NCBI RefSeq assembly: GCF_000429305.1
Contig: NZ_KE386880.1
Location: 139,948-203,947, forward strand
Direction of reading: 5' to 3'
DNA length: 64,000 nt
Source: Desulfovibrio inopinatus DSM 10711
GTDB taxonomy: Bacteria; Desulfobacterota; Desulfovibrionia; Desulfovibrionales; Desulfovibrionaceae
The notes below the pieces were generated by a model, which worked only from the letters and a program-made list of their open reading frames with translations, was not told the DNA's origin and made no database searches. Shown here piece after piece: positions 28,275-37,257 of this stretch; the stretch's first letter is position 1, and the number at the start of each line of letters is the position of its first letter. A program made the translations under genes and the position numbers.

Positions 28275-28862
28275 GGTGTTCTCCTGTTATTGAAAGTGTG
28301 TTGTTCTTGTAACTCGTTATGTCCTCATTTTAGCCCTCAGCGCCGAGACATTAGATATGTCCCTTGCCTGAGCGGCAACGAGGGAAAAACAAAACTAAAG
28401 CGAACCGTCCTGCTTTTAGTAAAAAAAGCGGGTGGTTCGGGTGAGGCAACGCGGTAGACCGAACTCCGTCGGCAGAAGAAACAGTCCTTGGCGTAGCTGA
28501 CTTATACTAACAAGCTATTTATCCGGCTTTGTCAAGCGGTGATGTCTCGATCAAAGAAAGAAATGGAACAGAAACAATATATCAGATGGTATTTGAGATG
28601 GCGGTGTTGGAAACGAATCGTTTGACCAGTATCTTCTACTTCGTGGATCTATCTCGCCGTTTTTTAAAAATTATTGGTTGTATTTGAAATCTCGAAATAT
28701 CCTCTGGCAAGACGCGTTTGCTAGCAGTTGTTGGGATTGTTCTCGTTATCACCGGTGACATAGGGATGGTACATTACGGCGAACCACGATTATGTCGACT
28801 CCCTTCCAGAGATGAACAGTGTCGCCGTAGGTCGTTTCTTCTTTTGGTATCATAGAAAATAA
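28275..28862. other. leader/intergenic region upstream of rub, with possible structured RNA
   Basis: About 590 bp without a gene. On the minus strand a stem with arms near 28408 and 28438 (AACC..GGTT outside, GCTTTT..AAAAGC inside) and a second hairpin GTTCGG..CCGAAC (28435-28465) lie in what would be a long rub leader. A TTGACA (minus strand, near 28531-28536) could be a -35 box. These could be an attenuator or a regulatory RNA; no known riboswitch class recognised. The part from 28560 to 28860 shows nothing. Confidence 0.35.
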
Positions 28863-28897
28863 CATGGGACGGTTTGCATTGTGCAAATCGTCCCATG
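28863..28897 (-). terminator. terminator of purL
   Basis: CATGGGACG and CGTCCCATG with further pairing of GTTTGCA and TGCAAAT inside; on the minus strand TTATTTTC follows. It lies 28 nt after the purL stop. Confidence 0.75.
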
Positions 28898-28924
28898 AAA
28901 GGTCGCTTGGAAAAGAGTCGTCGT

Positions 28925-31924
28925 TTACCAGTTCAGTGTCGATGTAAAGGCGTGAGCCAGTGTTTCGACAGGGCTTTCAAGCAAAGTGTCATTGCTTCGA
29001 CGAATGGTGAGAGTCTCGTCGTCGGAAACAACCCCTATGCAGGCGATGTCGTTTGCGGAGAAATGCGCTTCAAACTTGTCCTTGTTGGCAGGATTGACAC
29101 AGGCCAACAAGCGACCAGCGGACTCACTATACAGGATTTCCAGGTCGCTTAATGGAGCGTTGGTCACGACGGAGTCGAGATCGACGCGTGCTCCAAGTCG
29201 GCCGGCCAGCGCCATTTCGGCCAGCGCCACGGCAAGGCCGCCATCGGACAGGTCGTGGCAGGCCGTGACAAGGCATTGTTCAATGGATGCATGAAGGCTC
29301 TGGTAGCGGCGCAAGTTGGACGCGCCATCGACCATAGGAACGCTGGCTGAGACAGCGCCAAGTTCCGAAGTCAGCTCGGAGCCACCCAGTTCGGCTGCCG
29401 TGGGGCCGAGAAGATACACCAAATCTCCTGGAGTTTTGAAATCCGAAGTCACGGCTTTGTTGACATCATCCATGACGCCGACAACCGTGTACAGCACGGT
29501 CGGAGGAATCGAAATTTTAACACCACCACCGGTGTAGTCGTTCTTCATGGAGTCTTTGCCAGAGATACATGGTAATTTGTATGTCAGACAAAAACGGGAA
29601 AGCGCCATATTGGCACGTACGAGTTGCGCCAGTTTATATTGACCATCCGGGGTTTTTTCCGATTGAACCGGATCGCACCAACAGAAGTTGTCTACCCCTG
29701 CCAGGCGCGAGGGATCGGCACCGACGGCAACGGCGTTACGTACGGCTTCATCAATACATAATGCCATCATCCAATAGGTATCGTAGTCGCTGAATTTAGG
29801 ACAGATACCGTGTGACACGACAAGGCCTTCGTTGCGGTTGAGCAGGGGGCGCATGACTGCCGCATCGGCCGGACCGTCTCGCTTGACGCCGACAAGCGGT
29901 TTCACGACGCTTCCACCTTTGACCTCATGGTCGTATTGCCGGATGATATATTCTTTCGAGCAGATATTGAGTCGGCCGAGCATGCGTTCAAGCAGTGCGC
30001 CATGGCCTTCTTTCGGCAGAACCAGGGGCTCACTTTGAAAACTCGGGCGTTCCCATACCGCATTGAGCTGCATGACGGGCGCACCATCATGAAGAAAGTC
30101 CATGTCGACATGGGACACAATGGTATCGCCGAACGTGACGTGGAAATAGCCTGAATCCGTAAATTGACCCAATTCCGTGGCTTCAACATCCATTTCTTTG
30201 GCCAGATCCATGAACTGACCAAGCTTGTCCTGCGGAACGGCCAACGTCATACGTTCTTGCGCTTCCGATAAGAGTATTTCCCACGGGCGCAGGCCATCGT
30301 ATTTGAGCGGGGCTTTGGATAAATCCATATCGCATCCGCCACTATCTTGCGCCATTTCACCAACGGATGAGGAGAGTCCCCCTGCACCGTCGTCCGTAAT
30401 GGCGTTATATAAACCAAGATCGCGGCATCGCATGAGGAAATCATACATTTTCCGCTGGGTAATGGGGTCGCCGATTTGGACGGCGGTGGCCGGAGAGCCT
30501 TCATGGAGTTCTTCCGATGAGAAGGTTGCTCCATGAATACCGTCCTTCCCGATGCGACCGCCTGTCATGACAATGGCATCTCCGGGCAAGGCTTTTTTCT
30601 CATGGCTCGGTTTGCCGTTGATCGTGAGAGGCATCATGCCGATGGTGCCGCAGAATACGAGTGGTTTCCCCAGATAGCGTTCATCAAAGACAAGGCTACC
30701 GTTGACAGTGGGGATACCGGACTTGTTTCCACCGTGTTCTACCCCTTCGCGTACTCCCTCGAGCACTCGGCGAGGGTGAAGCAAACGAGGTGGGAGTTCT
30801 TTGTCATAAAAGGGCGAGGCAAAACAGAAGACATCGGTGTTACAAACCATGTTGGCGCCGATTCCTGTTCCCATGGGGTCGCGGTTCACCCCGACAATAC
30901 CGGTCAATGCACCGCCGTAGGGATCCAGTGCCGAAGGGCTGTTGTGCGTCTCCACTTTGACACAAATGCTGGTGTCTTCCGTGAAGCGAATGACCCCAGC
31001 GTTGTCTTTGAAGACGGACAGACAAAAATCGTCGTCGCCGAGTTCGTTTCGGATGGTTTCGGTACTGCCCTGAATATATGTCTTGAAGAGGGATTTAATG
31101 GTTTGTTCGGAACCCATCTCCGTGTCAACATAGTTGATCGTGGCCGTAAAAATTTTATGTTTGCAGTGTTCCGACCAGGTTTGCGCCAGAGTTTCTATTT
31201 CTGCATCGGTCGGCATATCGGGCAAACCGAGACGTTTGCGTTCGGCCATGACTTCAGGGCGACGGTAATAATCACGAACGGTCTGCATTTCTTCCAGCGA
31301 GAGCGCAAGCGTATTTTGCCGGCTGAAGTTCATAAGATCGTTGTCCGACATGGCTGCAAGGTCGACATGAGCGACATCGGCACACGGTTCTCCCGTCACC
31401 TTGGCGGCTTTGGCAGGAAAACCGGGAGATGCATCCCATTCTTCGCGGCTTTTCAGGTCGATACGTTGAATGAGATCGTTGGCGAGCAGGTCTTTGCCGA
31501 TGCGCTTGGCATCGTCGCGGCTGATATCGCCGGAAATGAGATATTGCGTCGAGGTGTACACGGCGACGTGGTCGGCTTTCGAGGGATCAATGCCCAGAAC
31601 AAGTAGTGCCGTGGAGCGGGCGGTTCTCCCTTCGTTGTCCGTTACTCCAGGTCTGAGGCCTACTTCCAGAACGTAATTGAAGTCACCCGACGCCAACGGT
31701 ACCGTTGAGGAAACCGTATGCACAACCGGATCATGGAGAGCAGCGGCATCAATAAGCACGGCAATATCGTTTTCGGTGAGACCGGCAATGGTATAGACCT
31801 TCACCACAGAAATAGAGCGAACGTCCAGTCCCAGTTCTTCATGGATTTTGCGGGCCGTTCTGAGGCCAACGACATCGCGCACATGGGGCAACAACCCAAC
31901 TTCCACCCGGATAGGCGTCGTCAT
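28925..31924 (-). CDS. purL: phosphoribosylformylglycinamidine synthase, PurS-PurL fusion
   Basis: Fourth step of purine synthesis: FGAR + glutamine + ATP to FGAM. 999 residues. The N-terminal 170 residues are two PurS-like halves (VEVGLLPHVRDVVG, YVLEVGLRPGVTDNEG). The catalytic part has TWSEHCKHK near 250, KVETHNSPSALDPYGGA, GTGIGANMVCNTDVFC, DDGAGGLSSSVGEMA and SGKDSMKND. There is no C-terminal glutaminase domain, so a separate PurQ is needed; none is in this window. ATG 31924 has GGGAG upstream. Monocistronic, ended by the hairpin at 28863. Confidence 0.96.
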   Translation of the reverse strand: MTTPIRVEVGLLPHVRDVVGLRTARKIHEELGLDVRSISVVKVYTIAGLTENDIAVLIDAAALHDPVVHTVSSTVPLASGDFNYVLEVGLRPGVTDNEGRTARSTALLVLGIDPSKADHVAVYTSTQYLISGDISRDDAKRIGKDLLANDLIQRIDLKSREEWDASPGFPAKAAKVTGEPCADVAHVDLAAMSDNDLMNFSRQNTLALSLEEMQTVRDYYRRPEVMAERKRLGLPDMPTDAEIETLAQTWSEHCKHKIFTATINYVDTEMGSEQTIKSLFKTYIQGSTETIRNELGDDDFCLSVFKDNAGVIRFTEDTSICVKVETHNSPSALDPYGGALTGIVGVNRDPMGTGIGANMVCNTDVFCFASPFYDKELPPRLLHPRRVLEGVREGVEHGGNKSGIPTVNGSLVFDERYLGKPLVFCGTIGMMPLTINGKPSHEKKALPGDAIVMTGGRIGKDGIHGATFSSEELHEGSPATAVQIGDPITQRKMYDFLMRCRDLGLYNAITDDGAGGLSSSVGEMAQDSGGCDMDLSKAPLKYDGLRPWEILLSEAQERMTLAVPQDKLGQFMDLAKEMDVEATELGQFTDSGYFHVTFGDTIVSHVDMDFLHDGAPVMQLNAVWERPSFQSEPLVLPKEGHGALLERMLGRLNICSKEYIIRQYDHEVKGGSVVKPLVGVKRDGPADAAVMRPLLNRNEGLVVSHGICPKFSDYDTYWMMALCIDEAVRNAVAVGADPSRLAGVDNFCWCDPVQSEKTPDGQYKLAQLVRANMALSRFCLTYKLPCISGKDSMKNDYTGGGVKISIPPTVLYTVVGVMDDVNKAVTSDFKTPGDLVYLLGPTAAELGGSELTSELGAVSASVPMVDGASNLRRYQSLHASIEQCLVTACHDLSDGGLAVALAEMALAGRLGARVDLDSVVTNAPLSDLEILYSESAGRLLACVNPANKDKFEAHFSANDIACIGVVSDDETLTIRRSNDTLLESPVETLAHAFTSTLNW

Positions 31925-31978
31925 GATATAATACTCCCGACTCGTTTGAAGCGTTAATGGTGATGCGCAAAAAAGCGA

Positions 31979-34426
31979 TCACTCTGTATTTTTCGCCCAG
32001 ACTATCAGGCCGCCGCCGCGTGACTTGGCTTCATAGGATGCTTTGTCGACACGGTTGAAGAGGTCTTTTCCCAATTCTCCCGGGAGTAGACTGGCCAGCC
32101 CTGTACTTGTGGTCAATTTGCCGCCGAAATGTTCTTTGATGGCTGTTTGGAGACGAAGAGCCATCGCTTGGAGCTGTTCCGGTTCGATTTCCGTGGCAAT
32201 AATGGCGAACTCGTCGCCACCATAACGGCATGGGAAATCCATGCCCTGGCGAATTTTGGTTTTCATAATTTCGGAGACTTTGATGAGTGTTTTGTCTCCG
32301 ACTTGATGTCCCAATGTGTCGTTTATCTGTTTGAATCCGTCAAGATCGAAAAAAACGAGCCCCATACGGCGTCCTGTACGGCGTGCCCGGTAAATTTCTC
32401 GATCCAAGATGGTTTGAAAATGGTGATAGTTGAACAGTCCGGTCAAGCCGTCGGTAATGGCTTGGCGTTTGAGCTTGTCTTCAAGTCGTCGAACCGTGGT
32501 GATGTCGCGTCCCACCACAAGAAATTCACCAGCGGCTCCCGTGGGAGACGGAAGCGGCGTAATAATGAGTTCAAGTTTGAGCGTTCGGTCTTTTGTAATC
32601 GGTAACTCGACTTCTACCGGAGCGGAAGAAAGCGTCAGATAATCCGGATTCCATCCCTGTGGCATGGAGGCTGCTGCTGACGTCAGTTTGAACAGATTCT
32701 TGCCGATAACCAGCGGGGCAAATCTGGGAGACGCAAACGTGATGGTGCCGGTAGAATCAATTGTAAAAACGATATCGCGCATATTGGCGATGAGTCGTTC
32801 AAGAAACTCGCGCTGTCTGATATTACGCATTTCGAAATACGTGATATCCGTCACATCTTCGAGTTGAAGAATAACTTCACCGTGACCGGGCGTTCCGCGT
32901 TTCCGAGCGAACAGGTAATAACATGTGCCCTCGGATTCTGGGGTTGAGCGTTTGCAAAAGATTTTTTTTATCGACAGATGCGTGTTGTCTCGAAGAAATG
33001 TATTCCAGGCAAAATCGACGGAGAATCCTTTCAGATTGGAAATCAGCGGCCAGATATCACGTCCTGTAACATCTTCTTTAATATCAAGCAGTGAACGAAG
33101 GCGTTCGTTGGTCTCCATGATGCGGCCTTCGCTATTGAGCAATGCAATGCCGACGGGAAGGCTGTCGAGAGCAGAAGCTTTTTGTTCGAGCACAGCCTGT
33201 CGCATCATGTATTGTTCATAGGCTTGATTAACGAACATGAGATAGAGAGTCAGTTCGTCACGGGCTTCTTGAGAAACATTGGGATCGATCAGGCGGAATT
33301 CTCCCACCTGTTCGCCCGACGCCATAATGATATGTCCCGTCTCTGTTGATCGCCAGAAACGATGCACTTCTACCGCGGTGACGTCTTTGGACTGTACTCC
33401 CCTTTCGGCTTGAGCTTGAAAGAAGGTCCATTGTCTGGAACGTGGTATTTTTAGGCTCAAATCAAATGATTCGATGTTGAAACGCCATTTGAGATGTTTG
33501 GCCAACATAGAGGCGATTGAAGTCAGTCCCCCACCCGCATTCGCCAATTGCATGCTCAAAATATAGAACTCTTCCATCCGTCGGAGTGAATGGTTGTAGT
33601 ACCGCTCTTCGGGAACAGATTCGGCGATATCGAGTGTCGCCAGATACGCTTTGTATATCTCGGTACACTCGTTTCGTAAGGAATTGAGCTCTTCTTTCTC
33701 AAGTCCAAGCATGTTTTTGAAGGTGGTATTGAATTCGACCACGGCAACAGGATTGGCATTGCCGCCGACTTCGAGTTCCGCCCAACGTGTTGCGAGAATG
33801 ACAGCTTGCGTAAATGGGGTGTAGTTCAAGATACCACTGAAATCATGGTGATTCTGCACGGCTCCCGGTTCAGGTAAAGGGATTTCCCAGCCAGCAAGAA
33901 GTTCAGCGGAATGTCTCGCATGTTCGGCAAGAGTTTGTTTACATGCAAAACGTTGCGCCTCGTTTCCGTCTACGCAGACAAGTCTCGCTAACTCATCGAT
34001 GTCTTTGAGTAACGTGGTGATGTAAACAGCATGTTCCTGGTCTGGACACAGTTGGTGAGCAAGACGCTGCGCTGCCGTTGCCGACCACACCATACGCCGC
34101 CAGAGTTGGAAGTAGCTCTCGGTGTCAGTGTTTTCCGAGACTGTCGAGTTTGTTTTTAAAGCTGAAAACAGCGCAATTTTGATGACCTGGTCGATACCCA
34201 TGGTCATCACAGCGCGTTTGATATCAACAACCTTGCTCCGCGATCCAAAAAAAGCAGAATTGGCCAGGCTCAGAATTGTCGATGTTAGAACCGGGTCAAG
34301 TCCCAAAATGTCGGCCATTTCGTCGACATCGGGAGCAGGGCTGACCGCCATGGTCATGAGCCGCATAACAACCGGGGCAAACGGCGGAGGCAGGCTCGTT
34401 CTTGGAGAAGCGGTTTGTGACGCCAT
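31979..34426 (-). CDS. HDOD-PAS-GGDEF signalling protein (probable diguanylate cyclase)
   Basis: 815 residues, soluble. HDOD domain at about 15-210 (DPVLTSTILSLANSAFFGS); a middle region with several PAS-like segments (LDSLPVGIALLNSEGRIMETNERL near 430 and IVFTIDSTGTITFASPRF near 560, both shortened); GGDEF domain at about 650-810 with FFDLDGFKQINDTLGH and the intact active-site RYGGDEFAI. It probably makes cyclic di-GMP in response to a ligand or redox signal sensed by PAS. The stop is 54 nt from purL; its start is 25 nt after the polyprenyl synthase gene. Confidence 0.9.
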   Translation of the reverse strand: MASQTASPRTSLPPPFAPVVMRLMTMAVSPAPDVDEMADILGLDPVLTSTILSLANSAFFGSRSKVVDIKRAVMTMGIDQVIKIALFSALKTNSTVSENTDTESYFQLWRRMVWSATAAQRLAHQLCPDQEHAVYITTLLKDIDELARLVCVDGNEAQRFACKQTLAEHARHSAELLAGWEIPLPEPGAVQNHHDFSGILNYTPFTQAVILATRWAELEVGGNANPVAVVEFNTTFKNMLGLEKEELNSLRNECTEIYKAYLATLDIAESVPEERYYNHSLRRMEEFYILSMQLANAGGGLTSIASMLAKHLKWRFNIESFDLSLKIPRSRQWTFFQAQAERGVQSKDVTAVEVHRFWRSTETGHIIMASGEQVGEFRLIDPNVSQEARDELTLYLMFVNQAYEQYMMRQAVLEQKASALDSLPVGIALLNSEGRIMETNERLRSLLDIKEDVTGRDIWPLISNLKGFSVDFAWNTFLRDNTHLSIKKIFCKRSTPESEGTCYYLFARKRGTPGHGEVILQLEDVTDITYFEMRNIRQREFLERLIANMRDIVFTIDSTGTITFASPRFAPLVIGKNLFKLTSAAASMPQGWNPDYLTLSSAPVEVELPITKDRTLKLELIITPLPSPTGAAGEFLVVGRDITTVRRLEDKLKRQAITDGLTGLFNYHHFQTILDREIYRARRTGRRMGLVFFDLDGFKQINDTLGHQVGDKTLIKVSEIMKTKIRQGMDFPCRYGGDEFAIIATEIEPEQLQAMALRLQTAIKEHFGGKLTTSTGLASLLPGELGKDLFNRVDKASYEAKSRGGGLIVWAKNTE

Positions 34427-34450
34427 GTCAGGCTCGCTTGAGGTCGAAGG

Positions 34451-35419
34451 TTATTTCTCCCGATCAAGCATCGTTTGCATGGCCAGGCGCATAAGTTCAC
34501 GTTCGGGAACATCAGGCAGGCGAGAGAGCGCACTCACTGCTTTATCGAGATAGGTTTTGGCGATACGACGTGTCGTGTCCGCAAAGCCACCTTCCACCAC
34601 GGCCGAAACGAGGGTAGCGATAGTCTCGTTATCCAATGCATCGGTTTCGAAGTCTTGTGTCACTTGCAGGCGTTGTTTTTCGGGGAGACTTTCGAGGTAG
34701 GAAATAAACGGGAGTGTCAATTTACCTTCTTTCAGGTCGCCGCCACTGGGTTTACCGGAAATTTCTTCATTTGATGTATAGTCTAACGCGTCGTCGACCA
34801 ATTGAAAGGTAATGCCAAGGTTGAGGCCAAATTCAGCCAACGCTTCTTCCATGTCGGCTGGTGCGTCTGCAATGAGGGCTCCACTCTGACACGCCGCCTG
34901 AATGAGATACGCTGTTTTACCGGTGATGATGTCGAGATAATCATCGTGCGATAAATCCGTTTTGCGAATATGAGCGATTTCTTTAATTTCCCCTGTCGCG
35001 GTGCGCAACAATGCTTCGGATAAACATGCTGTCAGACGTGGCTTCCCATAGTCTGCGACAAGTCGATTTGCCAATGCGAGTAAGGCATCGCCAACCAGTA
35101 TGGAAGGCGTGAGTCCGAAAACTTCGTGAGCTGTTTTTTTTCCGCGTCGTAAACTGGCGCCATCCAGAATGTCATCGTGCAACAACGTGGCCGAGTGCAA
35201 GAGTTCAATAGAGCAGGCCAATGGATAGATATCATCATTGTGATATCCAGCAACGCCAGCCGATAAAATGGTGAGCAGGGGACGAAGTCGCTTGCCGCCA
35301 GCCATGAGGACATGGTGCGCTACCGGAGCGATGGTGGGGTCGAGTCCGGAGGCAAGGTTTTCGAGAAACTGATTGATGGAAGGAAGTTCTTTTTGAACAA
35401 AGTTCGCCAGATTGTTCAT
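34451..35419 (-). CDS. polyprenyl diphosphate synthase (trans-prenyltransferase)
   Basis: 322 residues. Chain elongation of isoprenoid diphosphates; first Asp-rich motif DDILD near 88, GGKRLRP near 45, second motif DDALD near 215. ATG 35419 forms an ATGA overlap with the mqnD stop, so it is coupled to the menaquinone genes; the longer frame upstream is mqnD sequence. Inference: it makes the menaquinone side chain (hepta- or octaprenyl type); exact chain length is not readable by eye. Confidence 0.94.
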   Translation of the reverse strand: MNNLANFVQKELPSINQFLENLASGLDPTIAPVAHHVLMAGGKRLRPLLTILSAGVAGYHNDDIYPLACSIELLHSATLLHDDILDGASLRRGKKTAHEVFGLTPSILVGDALLALANRLVADYGKPRLTACLSEALLRTATGEIKEIAHIRKTDLSHDDYLDIITGKTAYLIQAACQSGALIADAPADMEEALAEFGLNLGITFQLVDDALDYTSNEEISGKPSGGDLKEGKLTLPFISYLESLPEKQRLQVTQDFETDALDNETIATLVSAVVEGGFADTTRRIAKTYLDKAVSALSRLPDVPERELMRLAMQTMLDREK

Positions 35420-36270
35420 TGTGCTGTCGTACCCGCTTTTTGAGACCCAAGGCAAGGAGGGACGAAAGGTGGGAGCGATTCGTCCGTCAACTGTCGCAGT
35501 ATGGAGAGCGCTTTCTTTCCGGCCGATCCCATCAAGAGGGACAGGTCGTTGACGTAAGCGCCAAGATGAGCGGCAATGGTTTCGCGGTCTGTTTCCTGGG
35601 CAAAGGCCTGAATGAGCGGGAAAACCGCATTCGGATTCTGACGCGATGCCGTCAGACTTTCGGCAATGGTGCGTCCGATGCGCGCGCACAGCCGGTCTCC
35701 CAAGCTGCGGGAAGCAACAATGACGCCAAGAGGAAACGGAGTGTCGCCGGCTGTTTCCGTCCAGTAATGACCAAGGTCAAGGACAAGTTGGAGATTGTGC
35801 CGGGCAAAAACAAGTGCGGTTTCATGAATCAAAAGACCAGCATCCACCTGTCCTGAAAGCACCGCGTCTACGATCTTGTCGTATCGTACGAAAATAAATT
35901 CCGGGAACTGGTTGTTCTTGGCTAAAGCAGCTTTCAGGACCGCAACAGCTGTTGTGTTCAACCCCGGAACGGCAATGGTGGACGGGATGTCCGGGCCTTG
36001 TGGAGCGCGGACGAGTTTGGGACCATTGCCAAACCCGAACGCTCCCCCTGAAGGAAGAATGGTCGCATTATCGCCAAGACGAAGCGCGGTTGCCGCCGAG
36101 ACTTTGATGACGTCAAACTCTCCGGAGAGAGCCTGAGAATTGAGTTCTTCGACATCGGCGAAAACAAATTCCGCTCGGGGAGCCTGCTTTCCGACGAGCC
36201 CAAGAATCCACGGACCAAAAATAAATGTGTCGTTGGGACAAGGAGATATGGCAACGCGCAAAAGTGTCAT
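35416..36270 (-). CDS. mqnD: 1,4-dihydroxy-6-naphthoate synthase (futalosine pathway)
   Basis: 284 residues, normal for MqnD. Starts LLRVAISPCPNDTFIF, the family signature; KVSAATALRLGDN, LPSGGAFGFGNGPKLV and GLLIHETAL follow (each shortened). It converts cyclic dehypoxanthine futalosine to dihydroxynaphthoate. ATG 36270 lies 4 nt after the mqnB stop. It is operonic with mqnB and the prenyl synthase. Confidence 0.93.
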   Translation of the reverse strand: MTLLRVAISPCPNDTFIFGPWILGLVGKQAPRAEFVFADVEELNSQALSGEFDVIKVSAATALRLGDNATILPSGGAFGFGNGPKLVRAPQGPDIPSTIAVPGLNTTAVAVLKAALAKNNQFPEFIFVRYDKIVDAVLSGQVDAGLLIHETALVFARHNLQLVLDLGHYWTETAGDTPFPLGVIVASRSLGDRLCARIGRTIAESLTASRQNPNAVFPLIQAFAQETDRETIAAHLGAYVNDLSLLMGSAGKKALSILRQLTDESLPPFVPPCLGSQKAGTTAQ

Positions 36271-36274
36271 GAGA

Positions 36275-36988
36275 CTATTTCCCAAAAAAGGCGTTGAAAA
36301 GGGTTTGGCCGACACGCGATAAACCCGCCAGCGCATCTTTAATACGCCAGTCGGATTTTTTTCGGGAACCGACGCGATTGGAGATGGTGCGGACTTCAAA
36401 AAAAGTGGTTTTCTGCACACAGCAGGCTAATGCTACCGCAAACCCCTCCATATTTTCCACAAGCGGATGATGCATGGTTTCAATCTGTTGAGCGCGTTCC
36501 GGATCGGCACTGACACCGGCAACGGTGACACTGGAACCTCGATGCCATGATTGTGGCAATGAAAATTCCAGTTGTGCAGCGTTTTGCTCAGGCTGCAATG
36601 CTATAGTTTGACCAATATGAACGGATGTATCGTCGTACTGATTGAAGCTGAAATGCTCCGTTGTAACCCCGGCTGATGTTGCCAAGCCGAATTCAGGATA
36701 TATTTCCTCGGATACACAGACGACGTCACCCAATGCGGCTTCATCCAAATCAAAACTTCCGGCAATGCCAATATTGAACACCACATCGACATCAGGATGC
36801 AGTGCCAGGAATTTTCCGGTTTCCATTCCGGCATTGACCGGACCGATACCTGTCACAACAAGATACAAACGGCCCGATTCCATATCCAGCGTTTGGCTCC
36901 CTCGATCGGGAATCGTCACATTGCGATCCATTGCCGCAATGACGCTGTCCATTTCTTTGGCGGTAGCAGTGACAAAAGCTATATTCAT
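36275..36988 (-). CDS. mqnB: futalosine hydrolase
   Basis: 237 residues of the nucleoside phosphorylase/hydrolase fold: VTATAKEMDSV at the N-terminus, VTGIGPVNAG (about 45), FNIGIAGSFD (about 70), and the catalytic-region VENMEGFAVALA near 175. It splits hypoxanthine from futalosine. With mqnD it shows this organism makes menaquinone by the futalosine route. ATG 36988 overlaps the stop of a 50-residue frame by 4 nt. Confidence 0.93.
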   Translation of the reverse strand: MNIAFVTATAKEMDSVIAAMDRNVTIPDRGSQTLDMESGRLYLVVTGIGPVNAGMETGKFLALHPDVDVVFNIGIAGSFDLDEAALGDVVCVSEEIYPEFGLATSAGVTTEHFSFNQYDDTSVHIGQTIALQPEQNAAQLEFSLPQSWHRGSSVTVAGVSADPERAQQIETMHHPLVENMEGFAVALACCVQKTTFFEVRTISNRVGSRKKSDWRIKDALAGLSRVGQTLFNAFFGK

Positions 36989-37137
36989 GGGCCGTATTTT
37001 TTTAAAACAAGTAATCGTTTGCCATCGGGCAAGTCGGTTTCGTCAATGATCATTGTATCGCGTACACGAGCAATCCGTTCGATTTTCTCGCGTTGATTCG
37101 CTGTTATGACAACTTCGAGAGTGTCATTTCGCGTCAT
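36985..37137 (-). CDS. possible 50-residue protein coupled to mqnB
   Basis: Reads MTRNDTLEVVITANQREKIE then a DETDLPDGKRLLVLKKYGP end (middle omitted). Its TGA overlaps the mqnB ATG (ATGA), as in translational coupling. No ribosome site is visible before its ATG, where a GGAGGCG..CGCCTCC hairpin (37142-37161) lies instead. It could be a real small protein or an incidental frame; the amphipathic, codon-normal sequence favours real. Confidence 0.4.
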   Translation of the reverse strand: MTRNDTLEVVITANQREKIERIARVRDTMIIDETDLPDGKRLLVLKKYGP

Positions 37138-37257
37138 GGACAGGAGGCGGGAACTCGCCTCCAGAAAACCCTTTCAGCAATCCTCGGCGCATGAAATACG
37201 CGTTCGGTCTCTGTCGGCGTTCATGACGTTCCTTCATGTCGAAAAATTTCAACGTGA

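Noticed and set aside
30533..31606. 357-codon plus-strand frame
   Set aside because: Exactly antisense to the conserved catalytic part of purL.
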